The notes under the pieces are model-generated. The model saw nothing but the letters and a program-made list of their open reading frames with translations. It ran no database searches and was not told the origin of the DNA. A DNA stretch of 64,000 nt from Colocasia esculenta (lineage: Eukaryota > Streptophyta > Magnoliopsida > Alismatales > Araceae), in NCBI GenBank assembly GCA_014218235.1, contig CM024766.1:53677545-53741544 (forward strand). Reading direction: 5' to 3'. The translations under genes and the position numbers were made by a program. Shown here in pieces: positions 1 to 11,196 of the stretch (the stretch's first letter is position 1; each line of letters begins with the position of its first letter).

Positions 1-641
1 TGTTCCGTCTTTGTTGAATTCCAGAAGCTCATATTCTATGACGTGCCATGGATCTCGTACATACTTTTTAACATGGATATGTGGAACACATTGTGTATTC
101 CATCCATTTGTGGTGGTAAAGCGAGACGATATGCCACCTCGCCGACTCTCTCGAGGATTTCGAAAGGCCCGACAAACCTTGGTGACAACTTGCCTTTAAT
201 GCCAAATCGTCGAATCCCACGGCCTGGAGACACTTTCAAGAATACATGTTCACCCACCTGAAATTCCAGGTCTCTTCTTCTATTATCTGCATATGCCTTT
301 TGTCTTTGCTGCGCCACTGCCATTCTTTCTTTAATAAGCTTTACCTTCTCGGTTGTTTCCCTTATCATCTCAGGTCCTAACATTTGTTTTTCGCCAACTT
401 CATACCAGCATATTGGAGATCGGCAACTTCTGCCATAAAGTGCTTCAAACGGTGCCATCTGAATGCTAGCTTGATAGCTATTATTGTAGGCGAACTCCAC
501 AAGAGGTAAGTGTTCATGCCAGCTACCTCCAAAATCTAGGACACATGCTCTAAGCATATCTTCAATCACCTGGTTGGTTCTCTCCGTCTGACCATCTGTC
601 TGTGGATGGAAAGCCGTGCTAAAGTTTAGTTTAGATCCCAA
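1..641 (-). pseudogene. Gypsy A integrase C-terminal part
   Basis: End of integrase, open for 201 codons on the minus strand. It begins in the last part of the catalytic core: the HPQTDGQTERTN segment near the N-terminus carries the final catalytic Glu. The AYNNSYQASIQMAPFEALYG block and the GPFEILERVGEVAYRLALPP block, just before the expected chromodomain, follow. The ORF stops at 36 because one A is missing in an A-run near position 74; the other frame continues toward the window edge with the expected KYV-DPWHVI type sequence. The protein would insert element cDNA into the host chromosome. Confidence 0.85.
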
Positions 642-2515
642 GGAGTAATGCAGTCCTTTCCAAAGTGGGATGTAAACCTAGGGTCTCTATCAGACACGAT
701 AGACACCGGTACTCCATGTAATCGGACTATTTCCTTCACATACAATGCAGCCAGAACATCTACTGACCACTTATTCTTCACTGGCAAGAAGTGAGCCGAC
801 TTAGTTAAGCGGTCGACAATAACCCAGATACCATCGAACCCACCTCTAGATTTGGGTAGTCCGAAAATGAAGTCCATCCCTATACCTTCCCATTTCCATG
901 CCGGGATTTCTAGGGGTTTGAGTTTACCTGCGGGTCGCAAGTGTTCCGCCTTGACCCTTTGACACGTTAAGCATCGGACGACATATTCCGCCACCTCTCT
1001 CTTCATATTAGGCCACCAAAAGCTTCTTTTCAAATCTTGGTACATTTTGGTAGTTCCAAGATGAATAGTATATCTGGTCTTGTGAGCCTCATCCATAATC
1101 ATTTTCTTTGTCTCCGCATGGTCGGGTACACAGACTCGATCCCGGAACAATAACCTTCCATCTTCAGTTAATGAGAAATCAGGCCTCTGGTCCAGATTAG
1201 CCTTAATCTCCACAAGTACAGGGTCATTGTCTTGGAGTATTGTGATGTCCTCCAATAGTGTGGGTTGTGCTCTAACACTAGAAACAAAGCATCCCTTCTC
1301 TTTGATGTCAGCATCAATGTTTAACTTGGCGAAATCTTCTAATAACTTCCATTCATCTACCATTAAACTTGACAATGTGATCATTGGCTTTCTACTTAGA
1401 GCATCTGCCACAGCATTTGCTTTTCCTGGATGATATTGGATCGTAAAGTCGAAGTCTTTGAGATACTCCAACCACCTCCGCTGTCTCATATTTAAGTCCT
1501 GCTGAGAAAACATATACTTTAAGCTTTTATGGTCAGAAAACACAATGAATTTCTCACCGTATAGATAATGACGCCATATCTTCAAGGCGAAGACTACAGC
1601 AGCTAGCTCCAGATCATGTACAGGATAATTGTCCTCGTGCTTCTTCAATTGTCTGGACGCGTAGCATATAACTTTCCCATTTTGCATTAGCACACAGCCA
1701 AGGCCGATCCCGGATGCATCGGTGTATACTTCAAAACTACCCCCAGCAACTGGCAGGGTCAGTACGGGTGCTGAGGTAAGGTATTCTTTCAATGCCCTGA
1801 AACTTTCTTCACATTCATCAGTCCATGCAAATGGATTCTCCTTCCTGGTAAGTCTGGTCAATGGTACAGCTATCTTTGAGAAATCCTTAATGAAGCGACG
1901 ATAATAACCGGCTAAACCCAGAAAGCTTCTAATCTCCGACACAGTTGTCGGCCTTGCCCAGTTCTTTACCGCCTCCACCTTAGATGGATCTACAGAGATT
2001 CCCTCCTTGGATATGATGTGGCCAAGGAAAGACACTTCTTCCATCCAGAATTCACACTTACTAAGTTTGGCATAGAGTTGATTGTCTCTAAGCACTTGCA
2101 GAGCCACCTTCAAGTGTTCTTCGTGTTCTTCTTTGGATTTGGAGTAAATAAGGATGTCATCAATGAACACTACTATAAACTGGTCCAAGTATGGCCTATA
2201 AATATTATTCATAAGTTGCATGAAGGCCGCTGGAGCATTTGTTAAACCAAACGGCATAACTACAAACTCATAGTGACCATATCTACTCCGGAATGCAGAC
2301 TTGTGAATATCCTCCTCCTTTATTCTTAGTTGATGGTAGCCTGATCTAAGATCTATCTTGGAGAAGTATTGTGCACCAGAGATCTGGTCAAACAGCTCGT
2401 CGATGCGGGGCAGTGGATACTTATTCTTTATTGTCAACTGGTTTAACTGACGGTAATCAATGCATAGCCTCATTGTCCCGTCCTTCTTTCTGACAAATAG
2501 CACTGGCGCTCCCCA
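626..2515 (-). pseudogene. Gypsy A reverse transcriptase, RNase H and integrase core
   Basis: About 625 codons on the minus strand. The RT palm is clear, with RLCIDYRQLNQLT, MPFGLTNAPA and the catalytic FIDDILIY near 2150-2180. RNase H follows (VYTDASGIGLGCVL, YASRQLKKHE, FSDHKSLKYMFS). Then come the integrase zinc finger (H residues in EAHKTRYTIHLG, cysteines in RCLTCQ) and core aspartates in GMDFIFGLP and VSDRDPRFTSHF. The upstream junction has a 1-bp loss near 2515, where the gag-protease frame runs into the RT N-terminus. The downstream end near 640-660 has lost a T and changed frame. Known role: copies element RNA into DNA. Confidence 0.92.
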
Positions 2516-4233
2516 CGGGATGTGCTAGGCCTGATAAAACCCTGATCTAGCAATTCTTGGATCTGCCTCTTCAACTCCTGCAATTCCACAGGGGACATGC
2601 GGTACAGGGCTTTTGAAACAGGGGCTGCCCCAGGGAGTAACTCAATGGTGAAGTTTACCTTCCGCTCAGGTGGTATACCAGGTAATTCCTCTGGAAATAC
2701 ATCAGGATAGTCTCTGGCTATTGGAATGTCTTCTAGGGATGGTTTCTTCTTTTCAGTTGTCAATACGGAAACTAGGAAAGCATCACAACCCTGGTTGATC
2801 AGCTTAGAAGCCTTTAGGGAGGATATCAAGATAGGGTGTTTGTGATATCGAGTGCCAAGCAGTGATAAAGTTGGAAAGTTTGGTCTTTTAAAAGTGACCC
2901 TCCTGTGGCGACAGTTTACATCAGCATCATATTCAATTAGCCAATCGACACCCAGAATGGCATCATAACCCTTCATGTCTAAACAGATAAGGTCGGCAGG
3001 GAGATTGTGTCCTCCAATTATAGTTTCACATTTTGGCAAGTAGTGAGTGAGTTCAGATTCTGAGCCTAGTGGAGAGGCTACAGTGATCTTGGATTTCAGG
3101 GGTACAGGTTTGACAGGTAGAGTTGCAGCAAATGTGGTGGAAATAAAAGAATATGCAGCTCCAGTATCAATAAGCACAAAAGCAGGTTGAGAGTGTATGG
3201 AAATGGTACCTTCCACCATACCCCCTTCCTCAGGTAGGTCGGCTTCTATGACAGCATTAAGGCGTCCCTGACGCCGCGGTGCATTTTGAGTTCTACCTGG
3301 TTGGTCCTTCATCATTGGACAGTCAGGAATACGGTGGTCACGACCACCACATCTCAAGCATGCCCCGAGCTTCTTCCAGCATTCCTCAGCTCGGTGTCCT
3401 GGTTTATCGCAGAATTTACAGTTCTCAGCCAACTGCCTATCTTCTATTTTGACTCTTTTGTCCCCAGTAACATCTCTTCCGACATTCGGCCTCTTGTTGT
3501 TGTTGTTGACGTTGTTGTTTCGAAAAGTTGGAGCAATATTAGGTGCTCCCTTCTTGACGAAGACCGACTTGGAGTTGTCCTTGCCCCTCATGCCCTCCAC
3601 TTTGGCCATGGTGTCTTCTACCAGCTGAGCTCTTTGGACCATCTCAGTGTAAGTTTGGATATTGTGTGGTCCGAGCCTTTCGATGAACATGGGCCTGAGC
3701 CCATCCATGAAACGGTTAGCCTTTATCCTTTCAGTTCCCACCAGGTGTGGGGGATACACAGCAAGACGCGCGAACTGAGCCTCATACTCAGCCACGGACA
3801 TCCCTTTCTGTTTCAGTGCGGCAAACTCCGCTGCCTTCTTCTCCTTGACTCTCTCAGAGAAATACTTTCCTCGGAATATCTCCAGGAATCCGGCCCACTC
3901 CAGTTCAGCTATATTAGGCAGGTGGGCCGATGTGGCCTTCCACCACGCTCGGGCATCCTTGGTAAATTGAAAAGTGGCCAGTACCACCTTCTCCCTATTA
4001 GTGCATTGCATTACTTGGAAGATCCTTTCTATTTCTTCCTACCAGTTTTCTGCCTCGTCTGGGTCAGGGGATCCAGAGAAACGAGGAGGGTTTAAACTCC
4101 TAAAATTGTGGTGCAGATCACCGGCTCCATTCCTTGCAGCTCCAGCTTGATTTCCAGCCTGAACTACATTTTATAGTGCCTGGGTCAATCCAGCCACGGT
4201 TTCTTGCATAGCTTGCCATTGATTACGAGCCAT
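2516..4233 (-). pseudogene. Gypsy A gag and aspartic protease
   Basis: Start chosen at the ATG at 4233, which aligns with the gag start of element E. The reading frame has a TAA at 4171-4173 (codon 21) and a TAG at 4039-4041 (codon 65). Both fit C-to-T changes of glutamine codons. The rest is open: a gag capsid domain (ARAWWKATSAHLP, RGKYFSERVKEKKAAEF, GTERIKANRFMDGLRP), a basic Asn-rich linker, and two CCHC knuckles (CKFCDKPGHRAEEC, CLRCGGRDHRIPDC). A retropepsin-type protease has DTG at 3160-3168 (LIDTGAAYSFIS). Gag packages element RNA and the protease processes the polyprotein. Confidence 0.9.
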
Positions 4234-4451
4234 TGCAGTTGAGTGTAAGTGTTATGAAGGTTCCTGAGAAAAGGATGGAAACCAATTAATGTCTCTAGAT
4301 ACATTAGAAGAGTCAATGGGTAGGAGTGTTTAATTCTTTCTAACATATTCCCAGTCTCTACCCATTCTCACCAGGTACTGTATTTAATTTCCATGACCTA
4401 GGTTCCATAGGTATCTCCTATTCCTGAGACATATCCTATTTGGTATTCCTA
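4234..4451 (-). other. Gypsy A untranslated leader between primer site and gag
   Basis: About 220 bp between the primer-binding site and the gag ATG, with no open frame of note. The position matches the leader of element E (24123-24291), where a packaging signal would be expected; none can be defined by eye. Confidence 0.5.
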
Positions 4452-4464
4452 GGCTCTGATACCA
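4452..4464 (-). other. Primer-binding site, initiator tRNA-Met (gypsy A)
   Basis: Minus-strand TGGTATCAGAGCC, complementary to the 3' end of plant initiator tRNA-Met. It lies 6 bp inside the LTR boundary at 4471. It fixes the orientation of the element and the LTR edge. Confidence 0.88.
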
Positions 4465-4470
4465 TTAAAC

Positions 4471-7400
4471 TGTCACGTCCCGAGAATTAAGCAGCGTATA
4501 TTAATTGATTAATTAAAGTCAATATCCCGAGACGTGGACAGTCGGCAAATAAGCCTCTAGCTAGCACGCATTAAATGTATAACAACATACATCTTCATAG
4601 GGCCCAAATATTGAACTCAACTAATCTTTTATTCAATCTCAACTCATTGTATTCCAAATGGATACTAGTACAGGACTAAGACTCAATAAAAAGGTAAGTA
4701 CATTTATTCCTCAAAGCAAACTACTATAAATAGACTCATGCTTGGAACGCTCTTCACTCGAACGCATCCCCATCCTCGACTTGCTCTTCCTCTTGAACGT
4801 CATAGTCACCTAGATTGGGTAAAAGTAGGGGATGAGCAAACTAGCCCAGTAGGATTTATATCTCAATGTGCGGGCAATGATATAAGTGATTAACATTTTA
4901 GAACCAGGCAAGTACGATGAATGATATGCGAGTACGAATAAAACTCATTAAGACATGATATATAAAACAAGCTAGAGAGAGTGATTATGATAGAACAAGA
5001 TTTGTGAACAAGATGACAAGACAGAACTAGCAATAGATCACTTTGTACAAGCACGCGAGATTTCACTTGATGTCAAGAACGCAAGATATCACTAATTGCA
5101 TTAAATGCAGGATGGCCATATCACGCAAGCAAGCAAGCAAGAATGTACGAGCACGATCAAGTAACACTAATCCGGCACGTAGACACTAATGTACACCAAG
5201 AAAAGATCCATCAAGAATGTACACTAGGACACGTGTATGTGGTTATTGTATCTATCATTCAACAAGCAAGCAAGACTCCCAGCGCAGATGCAACGCCAGT
5301 AATCATTATACCCCATGGTTAACAATATATCTATGACTCGCCGTCATTGGGGCTAGATTGGAGCCCTTGGACACACGCCGTGCCCTGTCAGCATCTCATG
5401 AAAATTTTTAAATGAGATACCCACAGTCATTAATAATGGCCAATGAGAGTTTCAATAAGTAAGCATGTGTAATGTCATGTTCATGATGATGATGGGAACA
5501 AGTAATAATTAATTGAACATGGTTTCATGATGACAATGGTCAAGAGATAAATTCGGCAGCATAACGGCACGATTTGTACTTTGGTTAAATATTTACATTT
5601 ATGGCTTTAGTCTAGATTGTCAATCACACTCACGAGAACAGGATGAGAAAGGAAGTGCACGCTATCTTCAGGGAACTTCAATGGTACAACCAACTCGTCG
5701 GCCATGTGGGAATCCATGGTCAGAGGAGATTTACGGAGGCCTTGGTGAAAAGGTCGCTAGTCTACTGATTCGGAATGACCGGTAGAGAGTTTCCAATTTC
5801 CCAAGAAAGGGGCTACCTAATGGTGCTAGTGTGTAGTGCAGTACGCGTGTCTCAATTCACAAACCATCGGTCTCAAACTCGCAGGAATCCCTTGACAATA
5901 TAATATGGAATAAAACTATGCACTTTAACTAATCATGGTTTTGCAAGATTTTATGATAACCCCTATCATTTAAACATTGTAGAACAGTAGGCAGATTAAT
6001 CATAAGTAGCACGAATGGATCATAACATTTAAGGAGCACTTAGAATAGCATTCATGTAATTAAAGCTTTTAAATGGGTTAATCACTTTTAAGCCCTTAAA
6101 TAACAATCATGTAATGATCAGACCCAAGACATGCAACTTACACAGTAAATATCACGTTTAAACAGACCTCGGGTATATGCGGTAAAATTTGCAAGAAAAC
6201 ACGTGGTTTCAGGTAAAAATCCTGAGATCGCCACAAGGGCATATAAGGATAGCGACAGGGCTATCAGGCCCGGGGTCAGGTCGCGACAGGTGCATATGAG
6301 GAAGGCGACAGGGTGTTTTCAGGCCCGGGTTAGGTCGCGACAGGTCCATATAAGGAAGGCGACATGGGGCTGTCAGGCCCAGGTCAGGTCGCGACAGGCC
6401 ACAGCAAGGGTCGCGACGGGTCGGGACTAGAAGATGACAGAGTGATGTGATGATCGCGACTGGGCGGTTAGATCAGACAGCACGATCGCGACGGAGCGAC
6501 TCGTCGTGATCAGATAGCGACGGTGCAACTGTCGCTATGAGACCTCTGAACGCGGCCTATCGGGCCGTCGCGTTCACAGGCTCTGCGCCCGACTCTGACA
6601 GAGCAAGGACATGTTCTTGGATTGCGGTCCATAACTTCCATACATTGATACAGGGTGCTTCCGAAATAGAGAACAAGTTGTACAGTGTATGAAAAATAAC
6701 GAAACTAATTTTAAAACAGCCTAGACATACGAGGGTACTTCCAGTAAATCAGAATTAGAAAATAAGGATGGTTTCGATAGGCTTTGATCAAGTCGAACAC
6801 AACATCAGACCAAGTGTAACCTGAAACCGTAGTTTCGTGCAGAAATCCTATTACCATGCTTATAACTCTCTAACTAATGAGATTTATACAAAACATTCAA
6901 CATCAAACCTGACGAGGACAACTAGTAGAATAACTTTCATGTCATGAGTTTACTCTAATTCGGTCTTGAATCACATGCAACAAATAAAGAACGGGAAAAG
7001 CCCTAACAGTGCACGACTTTGGCAAAACGCTTATAATTCAAACTATACTCAATGAAATTCGATGAAACCAGAGGGCAATGAAATCTAACTTGATGCTCTA
7101 CACATTTGGTTTAGGAGATGTTAAGATTTGGCCCGAGAAATCCTACCTTTGATCGGCTTCAAGAAGGTGGTTTGTGCAGGTCTTAGCAGATGAACGGGGG
7201 AAGAAGATGAGCTTGGTATGCTTGATCTCCTACTCTCCAACCACCAAGAGCTCCTCCACACGACCTCAACAAGTTCTAAATTCGTCCCTAGGGTTTGGGT
7301 GAAGAGTATTTAAGTAACCATGGTGTTTAGGAGTCCTATCGCAACTAGGAAAGAAGGGTTGCGGGATTGGCATGTTGGTTTCCTATTTTTGATGATTTCT

Positions 7401-7949
7401 TCCTCCATTAGAGAGTCTTGTCCATCAAGCAATACCCATAGGTGGGTAAGCACGAATTTGAATTTCTAAAGTGCACGATTGCATCCCAATTAAACCCTAA
7501 TTACCCCTTTTTAATTTCAGCTTATTTATGGTTACGAATTTCCATGCATTTTCTAGATTTATTTGATTTTTGGGTCATTTGTGATCCATTGGCCCAATTA
7601 TGATATTGGGTCATTACTATATAATATTGGAAGTCTCTCCAACACTTTTATTAAATTTTTGGTTGCGTCGCATTTCCGTGTTTACGATTTTCCGACTTGT
7701 TTCCTAATTCGGATAATTGGTCACCATGTGATGATCACTTGGTTAATCGGATTTTTCGTCGCACGAATTCTTTCGTGGAACCCTTAAGGATAATGTGTGG
7801 GGTTGATTTCCCATTTTCACGAATTTTTCCTATGTGATTTAGCACATACGATACTGATACGTATGTTTTAAACACCTTGATATTATGGAAATTATTTATT
7901 TCCATCTATTCGAATTTTTTTATATAGTTAAAATTTCCAGGGTGCTACA
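4471..7949 (-). repeat. Gypsy A 5' LTR (about 3.5 kb)
   Basis: On the minus strand it starts TGTAGCACCCTGG at 7949 and ends CGGGACGTGACA at 4471. The ends are TG...CA, next to the primer site. The start resembles the starts of E (TGTAACACCCCGG) and F (TGTAGTGCCCTAG). The stretch 5690-5830 matches the E LTR leader region in reverse complement, including a hairpin at 5702-5719. There is no gene inside; the small ORFs at 6203-6430, 7563-7787 and similar are fortuitous. Confidence 0.88.
6230..6600. repeat. Cluster of TCGCGAC boxes in the gypsy A LTR
   Basis: The palindromic core TCGCGA/TCGCGAC recurs within phrases such as AGGTCGCGACAGG. Related copies GATCGCGAC and ATAGCGAC are spaced irregularly at roughly 25 to 55 bp. 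The block is far richer in CpG than the AT-rich sequence around it. Similar boxes occur in LTR G and near 58.5-59.6 kb, in otherwise unlike sequence. Confidence 0.7.
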
Positions 7950-8386
7950 TTAAATGATACTAAAAAAATTCTTGCAAGTACTTTTATATAAATCAATGTC
8001 GGGAATCTTCGTGATGACCTCCCAACACAACAACAAGTAACATCAAATTGGTCGACAGATCGGAAGAAGATTGAAAATTCATTAAGCCTCACACTAAGGG
8101 GGAGCCATACACTGAGGGGGAGTCTCACATCAAGGGGGAGAAAGTAAAAAGAGGAGATGTAAATTTGTGACAAACATTGTTGAACCGCTCTCTTTCAATC
8201 TCACAGCATATTAGTAAGAAGTCTTTACAAAAGAGGTGAAATGCATATGGTAAGATCCTTCCTTTTTGGTTATTGACAAAAAGAGGGAGAGTATTCTTAA
8301 ACTATGAATTTTCTATTTATTTCATTTTTTGAGTATTTAACTTTCAAAAAATTCACATGAGTTTTATCATCACAAAAAGGGGATAT
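7950..8386 (+). other. Copia B 3' untranslated tail with polypurine tracts
   Basis: Non-coding plus-strand sequence rich in AAGGGGGAG-type purine runs (for example near 8097-8140), ending in AAAAAGGGGATAT directly before the LTR at 8387. Several GGGGGAG runs ahead of the 3' LTR are typical of SIRE-like copia elements. Gypsy A's right end abuts it at 7949, so B's coding part lies left of A, outside the window. Confidence 0.7.
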
Positions 8387-8519
8387 TGTTGAACCACTCC
8401 TATATTTTACCCTTCATTTTGGTGATAACAAAACCCATGTTTAACTTAAAATATTATTATATTTTATATCATGTTTCTGTCATGAATACAATATATTCTT
8501 GCATTATCACTTCAGATTT

Positions 8520-9160
8520 ACACTGAGTTTCAACTTCGTCATGCATATTTTTATCATGATCAGTCGAAGCTTACTTCGTCATATACGAAGTTAGCTTCGT
8601 CATATCTGAAGTCCACTTTGTCATATCTGAAGCTGGCACTTCATCATGCTTGTTTTTATCTTGATTAGTCGAAGTCTCACTTCGTCATATACGAAGTTAA
8701 CTTCATCATATCCAAAGCTATATACGAAGTTCACTTCGACTGACTACGTGTTTCAGCTTCGACCGACAACATTAATTTCTGTTCATCCGAAGTTCACTTC
8801 ATCATATCCGAAGTTAAACTTAGTCATATCAGAAGCTTTATTTCAACTGACTATGTTATATTTCTTCATTAGTCGAAGTTTCTTCATGAGTCGATGTTGG
8901 CAGTCGAAGTGAGATATTGATTGCTGACCTTTTCCTCATCAGTCAAAGTTGCCAGTCGAAGTTCACATCGATTATCTTCATGCACATCGATTGCTGTTCA
9001 ACTTAAACATCGATTGTTGTTATGCTTGAACATCGATTGCTTTTAATATTGATTGCTGACTATTTGAACATCAATTACCTTTAATATCGATTGTCGACTA
9101 TTTAAACATCGATTGCCTTTCTGAAATATTGATTGCCTTAAGCAAACATCAATTGCCTCT
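8520..9160. repeat. U3 box cluster in copia B LTR (CTTCG/CGAAG, then ATCGATTG)
   Basis: First part (to about 8960): dyads such as ACTTCGTCATATACGAAGT, with CTTCG and CGAAG arms on either side of CATAT. Second part (about 8965-9160): repeated ACATCGATTG. Both lie about 430 to 1,070 bp upstream of the TATA box at 9589. Confidence 0.65.
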
Positions 9161-9588
9161 ATATTTCAAATAGTTTAAAATGTCTTTGGCGCCAAATGAA
9201 ATTTCAAATGCACTTGATATGCTTAACTTATCATTTCTCTTATAGAAGTTACCTTTTTGATGTCTCATAGGATTCTTCCTTCCTTCAAAGAAACAAAAAG
9301 GAACTTACCTAACATATCTGGATGTCAGCGAAAATCATGGACCTCTACACAAAATAGGTATGGGTCATCTGACAAAAGACATCTCTAGTCTAACATGTTC
9401 CTATTTGCATTAAATGTCTGCAGGACTATTCTACTCCTAGTCAAAACATCTTAGACCTGCTGTTAGCATCTATTAGACACATGAAGATGTCTGTTAGACA
9501 TAAAAAGAAGGAAAGCAAATGAAGAAGAAGATGAGCAATAGCTAGAAAAGTTCCAACGGATCTCCTCAATGGATCTATCTTTCTACTC

Positions 9589-9594
9589 TATAAA
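9589..9594 (+). promoter_or_regulatory. Probable TATA box of copia B LTR
   Basis: CTCTATAAAGGATGAAG in the middle of the LTR. The related LTR fragment downstream has TTCATAAAAGGATGAAGG at the matching place (about 11511). Transcription would start about 30 bp downstream; this is inferred. Confidence 0.55.
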
Positions 9595-9931
9595 GGATGA
9601 AGTATTTGAAGCAGAAGAACTAGAGCCTTCTTGAAAATCGTTATGAAAGAATGTACATCCAATGAGAAGCCTCAACGCCATACACACTCAAAGCAAGAGA
9701 GACAGAGCTCGAGCCCAAGAAGAAGTGTGCGCGCAAGTAGCCATCTGAAGTGTTCAAGCATTCAAGCTTCTTTTCTCTCTTCACTCTCTTGGTGTATCAT
9801 TGTAAATCTGGGAGAGAGTCTGTGAGCTGAGAGTTTGAGTTTCATAGTGTTCATCTTGTATAACTCTCAATCTGTTCTTTCTTTTTTAAGAAAGACTTGT
9901 GTCTAGCTGTAGGACTGTATATAGTGTTCCT

Positions 9932-10275
9932 CTTCCTGTGTGAAGGGAAGGCCAATGGAGTGCTGGTGGATTCTGTCTGGCTATGGGACTGTACACAGTG
10001 TTCTCCTTGGGTTGAGGGAAGAACCTAGTTGGGGTTAGTGTCAGAAGATACTAGTTGAGGGTTTAGTTCTAGAAGAACTCCACTGCGGTTTGTTTCAGGA
10101 GGGTGGCTTCTTGTTCTATAATAGAAGTGAGTTCCCTTCCCACTCGGAAAGGAAGAGAACCAGCGGGGAGTTGGGGGTTTGTATATCCTTGGGGGGATTG
10201 TACTCTGGTTAGTGATATCCCAAGATTTGCTTGGGGACTGGACGTAGGTCTTCCATTGGGGAAGTACCGAACCAG
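9932..10275 (+). other. Hairpin series in the copia B LTR leader
   Basis: Consecutive inverted repeats: CTTCC/GGAAG at 9932-9950, GTTCT.../...AGAAC at about 10000-10024, a perfect AGTTCT-AGA-AGAACT at about 10064, CTTCT/AGAAG at about 10108, CCTTCC/GGAAG near 10137-10157, and TCTTCC/GGAAG near 10250. All lie between the TATA box and the LTR end. Confidence 0.5.
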
Positions 10276-10460
10276 GATCAATTCTTTGTGTTCATGTGTG
10301 TGATTGTTTTTAATTGCTTCTACATTGATACTCTTTAACACACACATTTAGTTTAACTAACCAAAGTTTCAAGTGTTTGATTTTAGTTTTAGATTTCTGT
10401 GATTACCTATTCACCCCCCCTCTAGGTATATCCTTGCTGCCTTAACTAAGTGGGCCAACA

Positions 10461-11196
10461 GTTTTCATCAATGGTTCCTCATGAGTTATTAGCCTTTGTT
10501 AATAGGCTCTCTATTCGTCTAATTCTTAGGAATTCTGCTCATTGGACTTCCATGGTTTGGCCTGAAATACTAAGTTCTCATTCCCCTTCATAAATTTCCC
10601 ACTCATTACATGCTTTCTTTCATTGATGGCTCCTTCACCCAAAGAAAATTTTAATAGAATCCCTTTATGTAATCATTTTCTATTTGTCCATGTTTTAAGG
10701 ATGCAGGTTGTTACAAGGTGTGTATGTTGACAACTTCCAGGGTTGGTTGTTGACAAGCGACAAACTTGGTGGTGGATCACGCTTTTGGGACAAAGGTTTA
10801 CTGCAGTAACTATCGACAGATCCATCAAGACTTGTCGACAGACAACTTATCTGTCGACAAACACACATAATCTATCGACAAATATGGTCAGGTTTCAGGA
10901 GCCAATGTTCTAGTGATCAAACAATTGGCATTTTAATTGAACTCCTACCCTAACCTCCACATGGTTTACTTATGCCAATGGGTTATCATACTATCTGAGC
11001 CCCTACAAAATTATAGTTTACCATCCCTCAAATGCATCTTATCACCTCTTTCCTTATCAGTTTTCTCACATATACTAAGGAGACTTTTCTTATTGGCTCT
11101 TTCTCCATAAAATAAAAAATTCAACTGAAATCCTTATAGAATTATTCCCATCCATTAATCATATTTGTTTATGGTTCAAAAATTTAGGTCATTACA
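10461..11196. other. Unassigned non-coding stretch with GTCGACA boxes
   Basis: No gene. AT-rich sequence on both sides of a box cluster at about 10735-10885 (TTGTCGACAGAC, CTATCGACAGATCC, CTGTCGACAAAC). Two places end in TTACAA (about 10719 and 11196), which could be ends of old gypsy LTR fragments. The box cluster may belong to the U3 of the LTR fragment that follows. Assignment uncertain. Confidence 0.4.

Larger units (their letters stand above)
1..7949 (-). mobile_element. Ty3/gypsy chromovirus A (Tekay-like), 5' part; 3' end outside window
   Basis: Minus-strand LTR retrotransposon. In transcription order it shows a 5' LTR (4471-7949), a tRNA primer site, gag with two zinc knuckles, aspartic protease, reverse transcriptase, RNase H and integrase. 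The window begins inside the integrase tail, so the 3' LTR and the target duplication cannot be checked. The gypsy order (integrase after RNase H) and the C-terminal protein style fit the chromodomain lineage; 'Tekay-like' is inferred from LTR length and pol style. It is inserted in the 3' tail of copia element B. At least three single-base indels and two gag stops make it non-autonomous. Confidence 0.93.
8387..10460 (+). repeat. Copia B 3' LTR (SIRE-like, about 2.07 kb)
   Basis: Begins TGTTGAACCACTCC right after a polypurine tract and ends GGGCCAACA, with the ATTCACCCCCCCTCTAGG sequence typical of copia LTR 3' ends near 10410. TATAAA lies at 9589-9594. The upstream U3 half holds TTCG and ATCGATTG boxes; the downstream half holds a series of short hairpins. 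No right-hand target duplication could be matched, because the left end of B is outside the window. Confidence 0.85.

Noticed and set aside
3286..4095. 269-codon plus-strand ORF
   Set aside because: Exact antisense of gypsy A gag with its zinc knuckles; long only because of gag codon composition.
10461..11196. Pair of old gypsy solo LTRs ending in TTACAA
   Set aside because: Only weak likeness between the two stretches and no target duplications; left unassigned.
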